Shown: piece after piece, positions 53,641 to 63,068 of the stretch
How positions within the stretch are numbered: the stretch's first letter is position 1
How the letters are laid out: the number at the start of each line of letters is the position of its first letter
Assembly (NCBI GenBank): GCA_013336525.1
Contig: JAAXTM010000005.1
Span: 102,062-166,061, forward strand
DNA: 64,000 bases
Direction: 5' to 3'
Source of the DNA: Geobacteraceae bacterium
GTDB taxonomy: Bacteria; Desulfobacterota; Desulfuromonadia; Geobacterales; Pseudopelobacteraceae
The notes under the pieces: model-generated
What the model was told of the DNA's origin: nothing
Seen by the model: the letters and a program-made list of their open reading frames with translations, nothing else
Databases searched by the model: none
Made by a program: the position numbers and the translations under genes

Positions 53641-54207
53641 CTAACGATGAGTGCGGATAATCCGTTTGTCTGAAACTACTATTTCCATCGGAATGTCGTG
53701 AACGTCCGCCGAAATAGCATCAGCAGTCAACTGGAAATCATGGCAGAGTCCGACAAGGTGTGCTCTGCATCCGGGATGCTGCAGAAAACGATCATAGAAC
53801 CCTTTTCCGTAGCCGATCCTGTGACCTGTCAGGTCAAAAGCAACTCCGGGAACAACAATCAGATCAGCTTCGTCCGCTTGATGATCAACGCCGGTCGGAC
53901 AGGGTTCCAGAATGCCGAACGCTCCTTCCTGTAATTCCTCAATTCGCTCCACATGGCGAAACACCATCTGGTGACCGCAAACCGCCGGATACAACACCCG
54001 TTTCCCGGCATGAAATGATGCCGTCAGAATCATTCCTGTATCGGTTTCGTTATGGGCAGGTGCATACAGTGCTATGCATTCGGCCCGAATATACTCATCA
54101 AGAGAAAGCAGATTGAGCTGTGCAGCGCGACTCGAATCACGCCACGAATCATGACTGAGTGCACGGCGCTGGGCCAGCAACTGCGAACGGAGCGAACGTT
54201 TTGGCAT
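53641..54207 (-). CDS. fau: 5-formyltetrahydrofolate cyclo-ligase
   Basis: 188 residues from ATG 54207 (a GTG at 54228 would add seven residues). ATP-dependent conversion of 5-formyl-THF to 5,10-methenyl-THF. Motifs: the substrate-binding VVPGVAFDLTGHRIGYGKGFYDRFL near the C-terminus and basic N-terminal KRSLRSQLLAQRRAL. It stands behind zapA with a probable 6S RNA between, the conserved zapA-ssrS-fau order of many proteobacteria. Confidence 0.93.
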   Translation of the reverse strand: MPKRSLRSQLLAQRRALSHDSWRDSSRAAQLNLLSLDEYIRAECIALYAPAHNETDTGMILTASFHAGKRVLYPAVCGHQMVFRHVERIEELQEGAFGILEPCPTGVDHQADEADLIVVPGVAFDLTGHRIGYGKGFYDRFLQHPGCRAHLVGLCHDFQLTADAISADVHDIPMEIVVSDKRIIRTHR

Positions 54208-54263
54208 TCTATTCTTTCGATACAACACGTACGGAATGGCCCCGAAGAGTGTCGGGAAGGTCG

Positions 54264-54456
54264 ACCAGGGAGGCTGAACAGAAAAAAGCTTGAGTGGCGT
54301 CAGGTAAAAGTGAGTATTACGGTCATGCTACTCAGAAGCAGTTTTTCCTTTCAGTGAGGATATATTCAACGGGCCTTACATCATTTCTTACTGGAAACGT
54401 TTGACGAGCCCGATCGGCAGTACAATTTTGCGAATATATGATCAAGTCTCCCTGAG
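54264..54456 (-). ncRNA. ssrS: probable 6S RNA (ssrS)
   Basis: Placed between zapA and fau on the same strand, the known ssrS location. The 5' end near 54454 (CAGGGAG) pairs with CTCCCTG at 54272-54266, and CTTGA pairs with TCAAG further in, giving a rod of about 190 nt, the usual 6S length. The central bubble was not modelled. The ends are approximate. Confidence 0.6.
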
Positions 54457-54469
54457 AGACCATGTAAAA

Positions 54470-54742
54470 TCAGATCGCTTCGAGCGATGCGATTATTGTA
54501 TTAATTCTTCCCTCGGCAGCAGCGTCCTGCTCCCGCCGCGAGCGAAGTTCAAGCAACTCTTCCGATGTATTCAACAGAGCAAGGGTCAGAACCAATTGAG
54601 CGTCACCACTCCTAAGAGCGCTGCCGATCTCCTGAAGCTTTTGATTTACAAAGGTTTCTACCGCTTTTACTTTCTCTTCAGAAGCGGAACTCCGTACCGA
54701 AAGTTCCCGTCCAAGAACTGTCACTGCATGGCTTGTTTTCAT
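54470..54742 (-). CDS. zapA: cell division protein ZapA
   Basis: 90 residues from ATG 54742; an upstream start at 54793 would overlap zapB. N-terminal beta hairpin (VTVLGRELSVRS) and C-terminal coiled coil with LVLTLALLNTSEELLELR, as in ZapA, which cross-links FtsZ filaments. It lies between zapB and the 6S RNA gene. Confidence 0.87.
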   Translation of the reverse strand: MKTSHAVTVLGRELSVRSSASEEKVKAVETFVNQKLQEIGSALRSGDAQLVLTLALLNTSEELLELRSRREQDAAAEGRINTIIASLEAI

Positions 54743-54761
54743 ACAATGACCACGGCCACGC

Positions 54762-54938
54762 TCAAATCCCGTCCAGCTTGCCGAGAATGGCATCTATACG
54801 TGATTTAAAACCTTCACGGTCGCTTGAGTGCCGCTGTAATTCTTCGTTCAAACGTGCGTTTTCCTCTTTCAAGGCGCTATACTTTTCGACGATGTCGCTA
54901 ATTTTCTTTTCCAGTACTTCTATGAGTTCCTGATTCAT
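54762..54938 (-). CDS. zapB: ZapB-like coiled-coil protein
   Basis: 58 residues from ATG 54938, with AAGGAAA upstream. It is a single continuous coiled coil (LIEVLEKKISDIVEKYSALKEENARLNEEL). Size, coiled coil and position before zapA fit ZapB, the Z-ring partner of ZapA. Sequence identity cannot be judged because coiled coils are generic. Confidence 0.75.
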   Translation of the reverse strand: MNQELIEVLEKKISDIVEKYSALKEENARLNEELQRHSSDREGFKSRIDAILGKLDGI

Positions 54939-55057
54939 GGGTTCTGTTTCCTTTCGAAGGGGCATACTATACGAAGCAGCTGACACAAAGTCAAGACCTA
55001 ATTGATTGAAATCGCAGAGTTCCGTGGTGCGCTCCACCTTTCTGTGCCCGGTTTTTT

Positions 55058-56125
55058 TCATGTCTGGAAAAGGGCATCCGTGAACTCCTGCGGATCAAAG
55101 TCGCGCAAATCTTCAATTGATTCGCCGACCCCGATATAACGAACAGGCAGGGCGAATTCATGGCTGACCGCTACAACGATGCCACCCTTGGCCGTACCGT
55201 CCAATTTGGTCAGGGCCAATCCGGTAACACCGGCCGCCTCCTTGAAAAGCCGGGCCTGTGAAGTTGCATTCTGACCGGTTGCAGCATCCAGAACCAGCAG
55301 GGTTTCATGCGGCGCCCCCGGAATCTCGCGATTGATAACACGGCGGATCTTTTTCATCTCCTCCATCAGGTTGACCTTGGTGTGCAGACGCCCGGCGGTA
55401 TCAATAATCAGAATGTCAACTCCGCGGGCGACTGCAGCTTTGCATGCATCAAAAACAACCGCTGATGGATCCGCCCCTTCCTTGTGGCGAATGACATCCA
55501 CACCGGAGCGATCGCCCCAGACAATCAGCTGTTCCGCAGCGGCAGCCCTGAAAGTGTCGGCCGCAGCCAAAAGCACTTTATTACCTGAGGCGGAAAAGCG
55601 CGAAGCCAGTTTGCCGATCGTTGTTGTCTTGCCGACGCCGTTGACGCCGATCACCAGCAGTACGAATAATTTCTGGCTGCCGATATCGAGCGGCTTGTGG
55701 TGAGCAACCAGACGGGCCAGAATCTCTTCTTTCAGTGCCCCCCTCAGCGCCTCTCCATCCTTCAGCTCGTTGCGTCCCAGACGCTGTTCAAGGGTCCGAA
55801 TCAGTTCTACCGTCGTCTTGACACCGATATCTGATGTGATCAGGATTTCCTCCAGCTCCTCAAGCGTATCGGCATCTATCACCTTTTTGCCCAGCACCAG
55901 GGCATCGATCCGCCCCACAAGGCCATCCTTGGTCTTCTTCAGGCCAGACTTCAGCCGCTCAAAAAAACCGGGCTTTTCCTGCGTTTCCGGCGTGTTAGGC
56001 GCCTGTACCGGATTTGGCTCCGAGGCCGGGATATCTTGTGCTAACGTAGATATTTCTGTTGATTCCACACCGGAAATCTTGTTGATGAGCCCACGAAAAT
56101 AACCATTTCCACCCTTCGGATCCAT
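55058..56125 (-). CDS. ftsY: signal recognition particle receptor FtsY
   Basis: 355 residues. A short acidic/Pro-rich A domain (about 1-50), then the N domain and GTPase G domain with [15 protein letters not shown] (P-loop), [20 protein letters not shown] and [10 protein letters not shown]. It docks ribosome-SRP complexes at the membrane. The ATG overlaps the roadblock gene stop (TGATG) after GGGAGG. Confidence 0.97.
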   Translation of the reverse strand: MDPKGGNGYFRGLINKISGVESTEISTLAQDIPASEPNPVQAPNTPETQEKPGFFERLKSGLKKTKDGLVGRIDALVLGKKVIDADTLEELEEILITSDIGVKTTVELIRTLEQRLGRNELKDGEALRGALKEEILARLVAHHKPLDIGSQKLFVLLVIGVNGVGKTTTIGKLASRFSASGNKVLLAAADTFRAAAAEQLIVWGDRSGVDVIRHKEGADPSAVVFDACKAAVARGVDILIIDTAGRLHTKVNLMEEMKKIRRVINREIPGAPHETLLVLDAATGQNATSQARLFKEAAGVTGLALTKLDGTAKGGIVVAVSHEFALPVRYIGVGESIEDLRDFDPQEFTDALFQT

Positions 56126-56481
56126 CAGACCTCCCTTTTCAGCCTGGTAACAGCCAAGCGGAAGTAATATAACGCCAATGCCGCAGGGCAGCTGCGTTCG
56201 ATGTTCATAACAAGCGAATAGTATTCATCAATGCAGCCTATTATCAGATGCCCCCCGCTGGAAGTAAGAACGACATCCTCCACCTCTCCAACCCGTTCAG
56301 CACTCTGCATCTCCTTGAGGCGTGCCAGGATAATGCCCTTGTGAGCAGCGATAAAGCGGATATCGTACGGATCACAATGACAGTGTTCCATAACCGCTTC
56401 ACCTTCCCAATCAACCAGAATGGCACCGATCGCCTTCGGCACTTGATCTACCAGTTCTTTAAGAATAATTTCGAATGACAT
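56125..56481 (-). CDS. roadblock/LC7-domain protein
   Basis: 118 residues from ATG 56481 (GGAGG five bases before; a longer start at 56493 lacks this). The fold is suggested by IGAILVDWEGEAVMEHC, LTSSGGHLIIGCIDEYYSLVMNIE and AALALYYFRLAVTRL, typical of MglB-like roadblock proteins that bind small GTPases. No partner Ras-like GTPase is adjacent. It is translationally coupled to ftsY, itself a GTPase. Function unknown. Confidence 0.8.
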   Translation of the reverse strand: MSFEIILKELVDQVPKAIGAILVDWEGEAVMEHCHCDPYDIRFIAAHKGIILARLKEMQSAERVGEVEDVVLTSSGGHLIIGCIDEYYSLVMNIERSCPAALALYYFRLAVTRLKREV

Positions 56482-56544
56482 GTAACCTCCCAATAAAAAC
56501 AGGGACCAGTGCCCAGAAGACAGTGGCCAGTATGAACCTATACC

Positions 56545-59500
56545 CTAATGTAATCGCACTGAGACTACTCGAGACGCCCCCGGCTCTTCCATCGTTATTC
56601 CGTAGAGGGTGTCAGCCACCTGCATAGTGGCCTTGTTGTGGGTAATTATGATAAATTGCGAAATATCGCTCATTTCCCTGACCATCTCGTTGAAGCGACC
56701 GATATTGGCATCATCAAGCGGTGCATCGACCTCATCGAGCAGACAGAAAGGGGTTGGTTTGATCAGGAAGATGGAGAATATCAGTGCCACTGCAGTGAGA
56801 GCCTTTTCGCCTCCGGAAAGCAGCGTCACATTCTGCAGCTTCTTCCCTGGCGGTTGAACAATGATATCGATACCGGTCTCCAGCAGATCCTCTTCATCCG
56901 TCAGGCGCAACTCGGCCCTGCCGCCGCAGAAAAGGCGCGGAAAGACCTCCTGGAATTTTGCATTTATAAGATTATAGGTTTCCAGAAAACGCTGGCGTGT
57001 CGTTCGGTTGATGCGTTGAATGGCCTGCTGCAGGCCACGCAGTGACTCTTCAAGGTCATCCTTCTGACTCGTCAGAAAATTGAAGCGTTCCTCCATCCCG
57101 GCACACTCCTCAATCGCCATCAGATTGACCTCACCCATTTCGTCCAGAATGCGTTGCAGATCTACCTGACGAATCCGGCGGGCCGCTTCGTCAAATTCGG
57201 TTGACTCCAACCTTGACACAGCCTCAGACATGGCGATACGGCTCCGCTCCTGAAGGGACTGTTCCAGATGTTCAGCATGCATGGCCAACGTTGAAAAGCG
57301 CAGGTTAAGGTCGGCCTGCAGCTGCCGGACGACATCGCCCTCTTCACGACTCTTTTTCAATTGAACGTCAATCAGATTGAGGGCAGCGCCGGCGGCCTCA
57401 AAACAACCTCTGGCAGCCGTCAAGCGGCTCTCAGACTCTGCCTGTTCCCGCACCAGACTTTCCAATCGTTCCGCAGCTGCACTCATCTCAGCCTGGAGCT
57501 GTAACCTGGCGGCACCACCCGATTCAATTTCCTGCCGGTCGGCAGTCATGCGCCGCACGATCTCTTCCGTACGTTGCTCCAGCTCCGCCAGTGCGCGCAG
57601 ACCGGCATCATGCTGCTCTTTGACCGTAGCGGTCTGCACCCGGATGGCGGTAACCTTTTCGCGAGCGGCAGCAAGCTGCAGCCGGCGGGTGTCAAGCTCC
57701 ATCTTCAAGCGGGACGTTTCCAGCTCCAGCACCTTCGAAGAGTCACCGGTCTGGGTCATCTGTTCCCCGGCCAGCTTCAGTTCACCCTCAAGGGCGCCCC
57801 GTTCTTCGCTAAGATTTTCCGACTCAAGAGACTGCACCTCCAGCCGTTCAACAATACGGGAAACCTCTTCAACCGCCTGCTGGCGGTCCTTGATCAATCC
57901 GGTCAGCTTCAGCTCAGCCTGGTGCAACTGCACCCCGCCGTTTTTAAGCCCCTCAGCAACCTCCTGGTTCTGACTACGCAGGTCATCGCGCTGTTTCCCG
58001 AGAAAAGCTGTTTCCTCCTCCAACCGGGATACAGTCAGCTCCAGCTCCCTGATCTCACGTTTTTTCTGAATCAGTCCGGCACCCACCAACTCGCCGGAAC
58101 CACCGCTGACAATCCCCCCCTGGGCGACCATATCGCCTGCATGGGTGACAAAAATCAGTCCTGGGCGTTGACGGGCCAGTCTGAGCGCAGCAGCTACATC
58201 GTCAACCAGCATGACTGTTGACAGCAGATTCATAATCAAGCCGGCAAACGGTCCCGTAACTTGCACCAGCTCCACAAGTGGAGTTGATCCAGCCACTGTA
58301 AAAGCTGCGGCAGCCTGGACTTCCAGCGGCAGGGCAATCCCGGTCCGGCCGCCTTTGTTTGCTTTCAGAAATTCCAACGCCCCGATGGCATCCCTGTCGT
58401 CAGAACAAAGAATACATTGCAAGCGTTCAGCAAGAGCTGATTCAAGCGCAGGCTCCAATTCGGGCGGGGCTTGAATGGCATCGGCCAACACACCGCTGAA
58501 ACGGGAGCGGAAGGAAGCATCCTTCATCAGCGTACGGGTCCCCTGGCCAAACCCGGCAAACTGGGCTTCCAGCTCTTTCAGTGAATGAAGGCGTGAGGAA
58601 CTGCGATTCAACTCATCCCGGCGTGACTGCCACACTTTCTCAACTTCGGGGAGCCGCACCTTCAAATCATCCTCATGACCACGCAGAGTCGATAAACCGG
58701 CCTGCAGCTTTTCCTGTTCAAGCTGGCCGGACGCGATCTCCTTTTCCAGGACATCAGCCCTCTGGCGCAACTGTTCGCGGCGCTCGGAGAGCTGCATAGC
58801 TTCACGGGCATGACGATCTGATCGTTCACGGAGCGCAGTCAATCTTTTCTGGGCATTCTCAAAGCGGCTTTTGAACTGGGCAGCCTCTGCCAGAGCTGTA
58901 AAAAGCTCCCGGCGGCGATTTTCCAGATCACGGACCAGAGCCTCTTCGGCCAGCTGATGCTCGGCCAGCGCACCTTCGGACTGCTCCAGCTCCGCCTGCA
59001 TCCCGGCAGCACCCGAAGCGCCGGTGTCACGGCGAAGTTCAAGGAGCACCTGCTGTTCTCCACACTCCTTAAGCCGGCTGTCAAGTTCAGTCACCTCAGC
59101 CGTAAACCGTGCCAAGCGGCCGTCAAGACCGGCCAATTCCTTACGCTGAAACTCGAGCCCGTTCTCGGTGGTACTGAATAAGCTCCTGACTCGGAATATT
59201 TCCTCCTGGGCAATCGTCAGGTTTTTTTCCGCTTCCAGCAGCGCCAGACGGGCCTCCTCGGCCTGTGATTCTCCTACTGACGAGGCGGCAAAAGCATCGC
59301 GGAGACGCTCGTTCAGCGCCGCAAGCTCCCGCTCCGCGACTTCCCGCTGACTCCTCGTTTCACAATACTCCCGCGCCGTAAAGAGAACTTCTATCTCGCG
59401 CAGCTCGTCACGAACCTCCCGGAATTTCTCGGCTTTTTTTGCCTGGCGCTGCAGCGATGCCAACTGACGCCGGATCTCCCCCAGTACATCAGCCAGTCGT

Positions 59501-60075
59501 GCCAGGTTCTGGCGGGTTCCCTCGATTTTTTTAAGAGCCAGCTGCTTGCGCGACTTGAATTTGGTAACGCCGGCAGCCTCTTCGATCAGGAAACGTCGCT
59601 CCTCCGGTCGTGAATGGAGAATCTGGCCTATCTTCCCCTGTTCAATGATCGAATAGGCACGGGTGCCGACCCCGGTATCCATAAAAAGTTCGGTAATATC
59701 CAGAAGGCGGCAGGGGGTTTTGTTGATCAGATAATCGCTGTCGCCATCACGGTAGAGACGACGGGTAAGCTGGATCTCGGCATAATCAAGGTACTTGGCA
59801 GGAGCACGGCCATCCTCGGTGGAAAAGACCAGTGACACCTCGGCAACACCCAGCGGTTTGCGGTTCTCGCTGCCGACAAAAATCACATCCTCCATCGCTT
59901 TGCCGCGCAGGTTTTTGGCGGATTGCTCCCCCATGCACCAGCGAATGGCATCAACAATGTTGGACTTACCACAGCCGTTCGGCCCGACCACGCCGGTTAC
60001 ATTCTGCTGAAAGTCCAGCACAACCTTGTCTGCAAAGGATTTAAACCCTGATATTTCGAGGCGTTTGATTTTCAT
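56545..60075 (-). CDS. smc: chromosome segregation ATPase SMC
   Basis: 1176 residues from ATG 60075 (four codons shorter than an upstream in-frame ATG). N-terminal Walker A GVVGPNGCGKSNIVDAI, long coiled coils, a hinge region (about 520-650, with GIALPLEVQAAAAF and GGIVSGGSGELVGAG), then the signature LLSGGEKALTAVALIF and Walker B LLDEVDAPLDDANI. It compacts and segregates DNA with ScpA/ScpB. It heads the smc-roadblock-ftsY-zapB-zapA run. Confidence 0.97.
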   Translation of the reverse strand: MKIKRLEISGFKSFADKVVLDFQQNVTGVVGPNGCGKSNIVDAIRWCMGEQSAKNLRGKAMEDVIFVGSENRKPLGVAEVSLVFSTEDGRAPAKYLDYAEIQLTRRLYRDGDSDYLINKTPCRLLDITELFMDTGVGTRAYSIIEQGKIGQILHSRPEERRFLIEEAAGVTKFKSRKQLALKKIEGTRQNLARLADVLGEIRRQLASLQRQAKKAEKFREVRDELREIEVLFTAREYCETRSQREVAERELAALNERLRDAFAASSVGESQAEEARLALLEAEKNLTIAQEEIFRVRSLFSTTENGLEFQRKELAGLDGRLARFTAEVTELDSRLKECGEQQVLLELRRDTGASGAAGMQAELEQSEGALAEHQLAEEALVRDLENRRRELFTALAEAAQFKSRFENAQKRLTALRERSDRHAREAMQLSERREQLRQRADVLEKEIASGQLEQEKLQAGLSTLRGHEDDLKVRLPEVEKVWQSRRDELNRSSSRLHSLKELEAQFAGFGQGTRTLMKDASFRSRFSGVLADAIQAPPELEPALESALAERLQCILCSDDRDAIGALEFLKANKGGRTGIALPLEVQAAAAFTVAGSTPLVELVQVTGPFAGLIMNLLSTVMLVDDVAAALRLARQRPGLIFVTHAGDMVAQGGIVSGGSGELVGAGLIQKKREIRELELTVSRLEEETAFLGKQRDDLRSQNQEVAEGLKNGGVQLHQAELKLTGLIKDRQQAVEEVSRIVERLEVQSLESENLSEERGALEGELKLAGEQMTQTGDSSKVLELETSRLKMELDTRRLQLAAAREKVTAIRVQTATVKEQHDAGLRALAELEQRTEEIVRRMTADRQEIESGGAARLQLQAEMSAAAERLESLVREQAESESRLTAARGCFEAAGAALNLIDVQLKKSREEGDVVRQLQADLNLRFSTLAMHAEHLEQSLQERSRIAMSEAVSRLESTEFDEAARRIRQVDLQRILDEMGEVNLMAIEECAGMEERFNFLTSQKDDLEESLRGLQQAIQRINRTTRQRFLETYNLINAKFQEVFPRLFCGGRAELRLTDEEDLLETGIDIIVQPPGKKLQNVTLLSGGEKALTAVALIFSIFLIKPTPFCLLDEVDAPLDDANIGRFNEMVREMSDISQFIIITHNKATMQVADTLYGITMEEPGASRVVSVRLH

Positions 60076-60130
60076 AGAGTTGCGCACTTTATCAGAGGGG
60101 GAGAAGGCATGTCCAGAGGGATATTACAGT

Positions 60131-60203
60131 CAGCTCTCCCTGAGTGCATCAACAATGCTCATTTGTCAGGTGGAAATAGTAATCAATTTCATGACGAAGC
60201 CCA
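60131..60203 (-). pseudogene. decayed 3' fragment of an ABC permease gene
   Basis: On the minus strand it reads FVMKLITIST, a stop, then QMSIVDALRES and a stop. These match two separate pieces of the intact permease C-terminus (FMQLITIST at 62094-62064 and QMSIVDALRES ending at 61898), with about 130 bases lost between them. The remnant ends one base before the hipA stop codon. It is either a leftover of a second permease gene or a duplication made when hipBA arrived. Confidence 0.75.
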
Positions 60204-61499
60204 TTACACCTCAATCTTCGGCAGTTTTCTCGCATACGGCAGATACCGCCCCACATTCTTTCTGATTTTATCCAGCAGTTCTCCGGCAAATTCGGTCTCC
60301 TCACCAGGCAGCAGGCCTGAAATATTGACTGAACTCATGGCTTTGAGCAGGTTTTCGGACATTGTCGTGAGCGTTTTGGCAACAAGACGTTTCTGCAGGC
60401 CGCACCGCTCACACATCTCTGCCAGTTCCCACGGCGTAATTTCTTCAGGATCAAAGGCATCACCGATTGCCATTGAAAAATCACGGTCATACTCGGCGGC
60501 ATACATATCAAGGTTGAGCAGATCGTACGCGGGCGCCATATCGATTCCCCCCGGCCCGACGAAGAAGGAGATGTTTTTCCCGTGAGCATCGCTGTTGCCG
60601 ATCAGGAGTTGGAACAGAACCCAGTTGAGCATGTCCCGCAAAGCGGCTGCCGGCACTCGACATAAACGGCAGGAAGCAAATAGATCCGGCAGATTGGCTC
60701 CCGACCTGATCACGGCGGCATCTCCACCTTTGCCGAAGGGACGCTCGTATTTGTAGGTCGGCGGCAGATCCAGCATCTGGCAGCCGTCGATCAGGTGCCG
60801 CCTGTGGACATGATCACCGGCCAGCTCCCGGTCGAAGCGGCGTACTACCAGTACCGGCTCACCAAAACGGGCAAGTGAAACATCTGCCACCGGCAATTTC
60901 ATCCCCTTTGCCAGCTGCATGCAGACAAATTCGTTGATAACCAGGTGTAGGGCGCGAGCAGTTCCAAACTTCATTATATGGGTCGAGGCCAGTTCCCCTT
61001 CTCCAAATCCCATCTGTCCATCTGGCCGGATAAGCAGCGGCAGCTTATCCTGTACGCCTGCGACCGAGAGTCGCGGTTTCCCGTCCCATACCGCTATCGA
61101 TACGTTCTGGCGCTGGTTGATGCGCTCTGCCAGCTCCTCGGCCGTCACCGGCCTGAAACTTTTGGCTGGCTCTTCTGATGAAGCATCCCCCATCCTGAAC
61201 ATCAATGCCCCGGTCGTCTCCGTGCCGATGGCAGCAACCAGCCCGAAAATGTTGGCTCGGGATATGTGGGTGGAGATGGCAAGCTCTTCAAGCCACCTCC
61301 CTTCCGGCAGCAGGTTGGCAAGAAAGCGCCTGACCGATTCGGATGGACATTCGCCGGGCTTCAGATGCGGAGACACGGGGAATCCTCCCCCATCAAGCCA
61401 CGACTGCGCATATTCCAATGCATACCGTTCACCACTCTCTTCGAGGATGATCTTCCCGAGATGCTGGCGGTTAATGTTTACCGTGAGTTGTGTCGCCAT
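60204..61499 (-). CDS. hipA: HipA-family toxin kinase
   Basis: 431 residues. N-terminal HipA domain (about 5-110) followed by the kinase-like HipA_C region with VAGVQDKLPLLI, VRRFDRE, LLIGNSDAHGKNISFFV (catalytic aspartate near residue 303) and MAPAYDLLN (metal-binding). Motifs are intact, so activity is expected. HipA kinases phosphorylate targets such as GltX and cause dormancy. It is four bases behind hipB. The pair is bounded on one side by a permease fragment and on the other by the intact permease. Confidence 0.94.
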   Translation of the reverse strand: MATQLTVNINRQHLGKIILEESGERYALEYAQSWLDGGGFPVSPHLKPGECPSESVRRFLANLLPEGRWLEELAISTHISRANIFGLVAAIGTETTGALMFRMGDASSEEPAKSFRPVTAEELAERINQRQNVSIAVWDGKPRLSVAGVQDKLPLLIRPDGQMGFGEGELASTHIMKFGTARALHLVINEFVCMQLAKGMKLPVADVSLARFGEPVLVVRRFDRELAGDHVHRRHLIDGCQMLDLPPTYKYERPFGKGGDAAVIRSGANLPDLFASCRLCRVPAAALRDMLNWVLFQLLIGNSDAHGKNISFFVGPGGIDMAPAYDLLNLDMYAAEYDRDFSMAIGDAFDPEEITPWELAEMCERCGLQKRLVAKTLTTMSENLLKAMSSVNISGLLPGEETEFAGELLDKIRKNVGRYLPYARKLPKIEV

Positions 61500-61502
61500 T
61501 AT

Positions 61503-61754
61503 TTACTCCCGGGCTTCGATGCGGATGGTGATTCCCAGCATGGCGCAGATATTCAGTATGCTGCTCAGCTTGACATCGCCGCCGGCAGTTTCGATCTTAC
61601 CCAGAGTGCCAACGGCAACGCCGCAAAAGGCAGCGGCCTCGTGGATGCTCATGCCGGATTGAGTCCTCCGGGAACGCACAAATTTTCCCAATGTTGCCGC
61701 GTCAAGCAGCTGCTGTGGTTCCGGTATGGGAAGCGGGGTCACGGTTTTTGACAT
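61503..61754 (-). CDS. hipB: HipB-like antitoxin, XRE family
   Basis: 83 residues with a helix-turn-helix (GKFVRSRRTQSGMSIHEAAAFCGVAVGTLGKIETAGG) and a short C-terminal strand. It neutralises HipA and represses the operon by binding palindromes upstream. A perfect palindrome 21 bases before its ATG is the likely operator. Confidence 0.93.
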   Translation of the reverse strand: MSKTVTPLPIPEPQQLLDAATLGKFVRSRRTQSGMSIHEAAAFCGVAVGTLGKIETAGGDVKLSSILNICAMLGITIRIEARE

Positions 61755-61775
61755 GACGAGATCCTTGAAAGCAAC

Positions 61776-61795
61776 GATATCACCTGAGTGATATC
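61776..61795. promoter_or_regulatory. hipBA operator palindrome
   Basis: GATATCAC-CTGA-GTGATATC, a perfect 8+8 dyad. A further half-site GTGATATT lies near 61837. On the minus strand TTGATT lies 17 bases upstream of AATGAT at the palindrome edge, so HipB binding would cover the promoter. The remaining gap to 61897 shows no gene. Confidence 0.7.
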
Positions 61796-61897
61796 ATTGC
61801 ACAATCACCTTGATTAATCAACTAAAATGTTATTGTAGTGATATTTATTGACAGAGGGTCAGGAAAAATATTATTAGTACTATTGCAATAATACTTA

Positions 61898-63064
61898 TCA
61901 GCTCTCCCTGAGTGCGTCAACAATGCTCATTTGTCCGGCTCTCAGCGCCGGGACAAGTCCGCCCGCCAGACCCATTAACAGGGAGAAACCTATAGATTTC
62001 ACTATGGTGGCGACAGTGAGTTCAAATGAAAAGGCAAGTTCGGAAAAGGTTTGCCAGTTCATCGTGGAGATAGTAATCAATTGCATGAACGAGGCGCAGA
62101 ACACTCCGGCCAGGCCGCCGATCAGACCAAGCAGCAGCGCCTCGGACAGAAAGGCTGCCAGTATGCTGGAGCGCTGAAACCCGAGCGCCCTGAGTGTACC
62201 GATCTCGGCGACACGGTTTGCCACTGAGGCATACATTGTTATCATGGCGCCAATTATGGCCCCCAGAGAAAATATCACCGTCAGGGTCATGCCCAGTATC
62301 CCCAGAAATTTTGACATCGCCTCGGACTGATCCAGATAGTATCGCGGTTCACGCTTCGCCTCCAGCGTCAGTCGCGGGTCATTCTCGACACGCTCCTTGA
62401 ACCTTTCGAAACTGTCGCTATCTGCCAGCCTGAATAGCACCGAAGAATATACCGGCCTCCGGAAAGCCTGCATAAGTTGGTCTACATCTCCCCAGATCTC
62501 CGAGTTAAAGCCGGTGGTTCCGGCGTCAAATATCCCCACAATGGTCCAGTCCCGCATACCGAACCGGAGATGCCCACCGATGCCGGCGTTTTGAAAACGG
62601 CGGGCAATGCTCGCACCGGCCATGATTTCGGCCGAACCTGGGCGCGGCATCCTCCCTTCGACCAGCCGGACCTGAGGCCTCAGCGTCCGCGATGCCATAC
62701 TGACCCCTCTGATGACCACGTTTGCCGGTTTGTTGCTCCCCCGCTTGGGTAGAGTAATCAACACCACCAGCTCCTTGACCAGAAGTCGCCTGCCGTCGGA
62801 ACCGGTGGCGACCTCAGGCTGGCTTTCGATGATATTTGCCTGAAGCCGCTCAACGCCGCTCTGCACCTCGGACTGTGAGCCCTTGCGAATCACGACTACA
62901 TTGTCTGGTGAACCGGTTTCCACAAGGGTTTTCTCCAATCCGTCCGTCAGCATGAGGGTGGCAGCGAACACAAAGACCACCATAGCCATTCCTGAAGCGG
63001 TCAGCACGGTGGTCATCCGCCTGGTCAACAGGTTGCGCAGGCTGTATGAAAGAGGAATCCTCAT
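61898..63064 (-). CDS. ABC transporter permease, FtsX/MacB type
   Basis: About 388 residues from ATG 63064 (MRIPLSYSLRNLLTRRM). One N-terminal membrane helix (about 20-42), a large periplasmic MacB-PCD-type domain (about 50-250), and three C-terminal helices forming the FtsX domain (about 265-385). It follows the second permease by four bases, so both belong to one exporter or lipoprotein-release type system. The ATPase gene is outside the window. Confidence 0.88.
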   Translation of the reverse strand: MRIPLSYSLRNLLTRRMTTVLTASGMAMVVFVFAATLMLTDGLEKTLVETGSPDNVVVIRKGSQSEVQSGVERLQANIIESQPEVATGSDGRRLLVKELVVLITLPKRGSNKPANVVIRGVSMASRTLRPQVRLVEGRMPRPGSAEIMAGASIARRFQNAGIGGHLRFGMRDWTIVGIFDAGTTGFNSEIWGDVDQLMQAFRRPVYSSVLFRLADSDSFERFKERVENDPRLTLEAKREPRYYLDQSEAMSKFLGILGMTLTVIFSLGAIIGAMITMYASVANRVAEIGTLRALGFQRSSILAAFLSEALLLGLIGGLAGVFCASFMQLITISTMNWQTFSELAFSFELTVATIVKSIGFSLLMGLAGGLVPALRAGQMSIVDALRES

Positions 63065-63068
63065 CGCT

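Noticed and set aside
57377..58221. Plus-strand frames of about 200 codons opposite smc
   Set aside because: Antisense shadows with Ser/Arg-rich composition and no motif.
60919..61662. 247-codon plus-strand frame opposite hipA and hipB
   Set aside because: Low-complexity Ser/Pro product; it covers two well-supported genes on the other strand.
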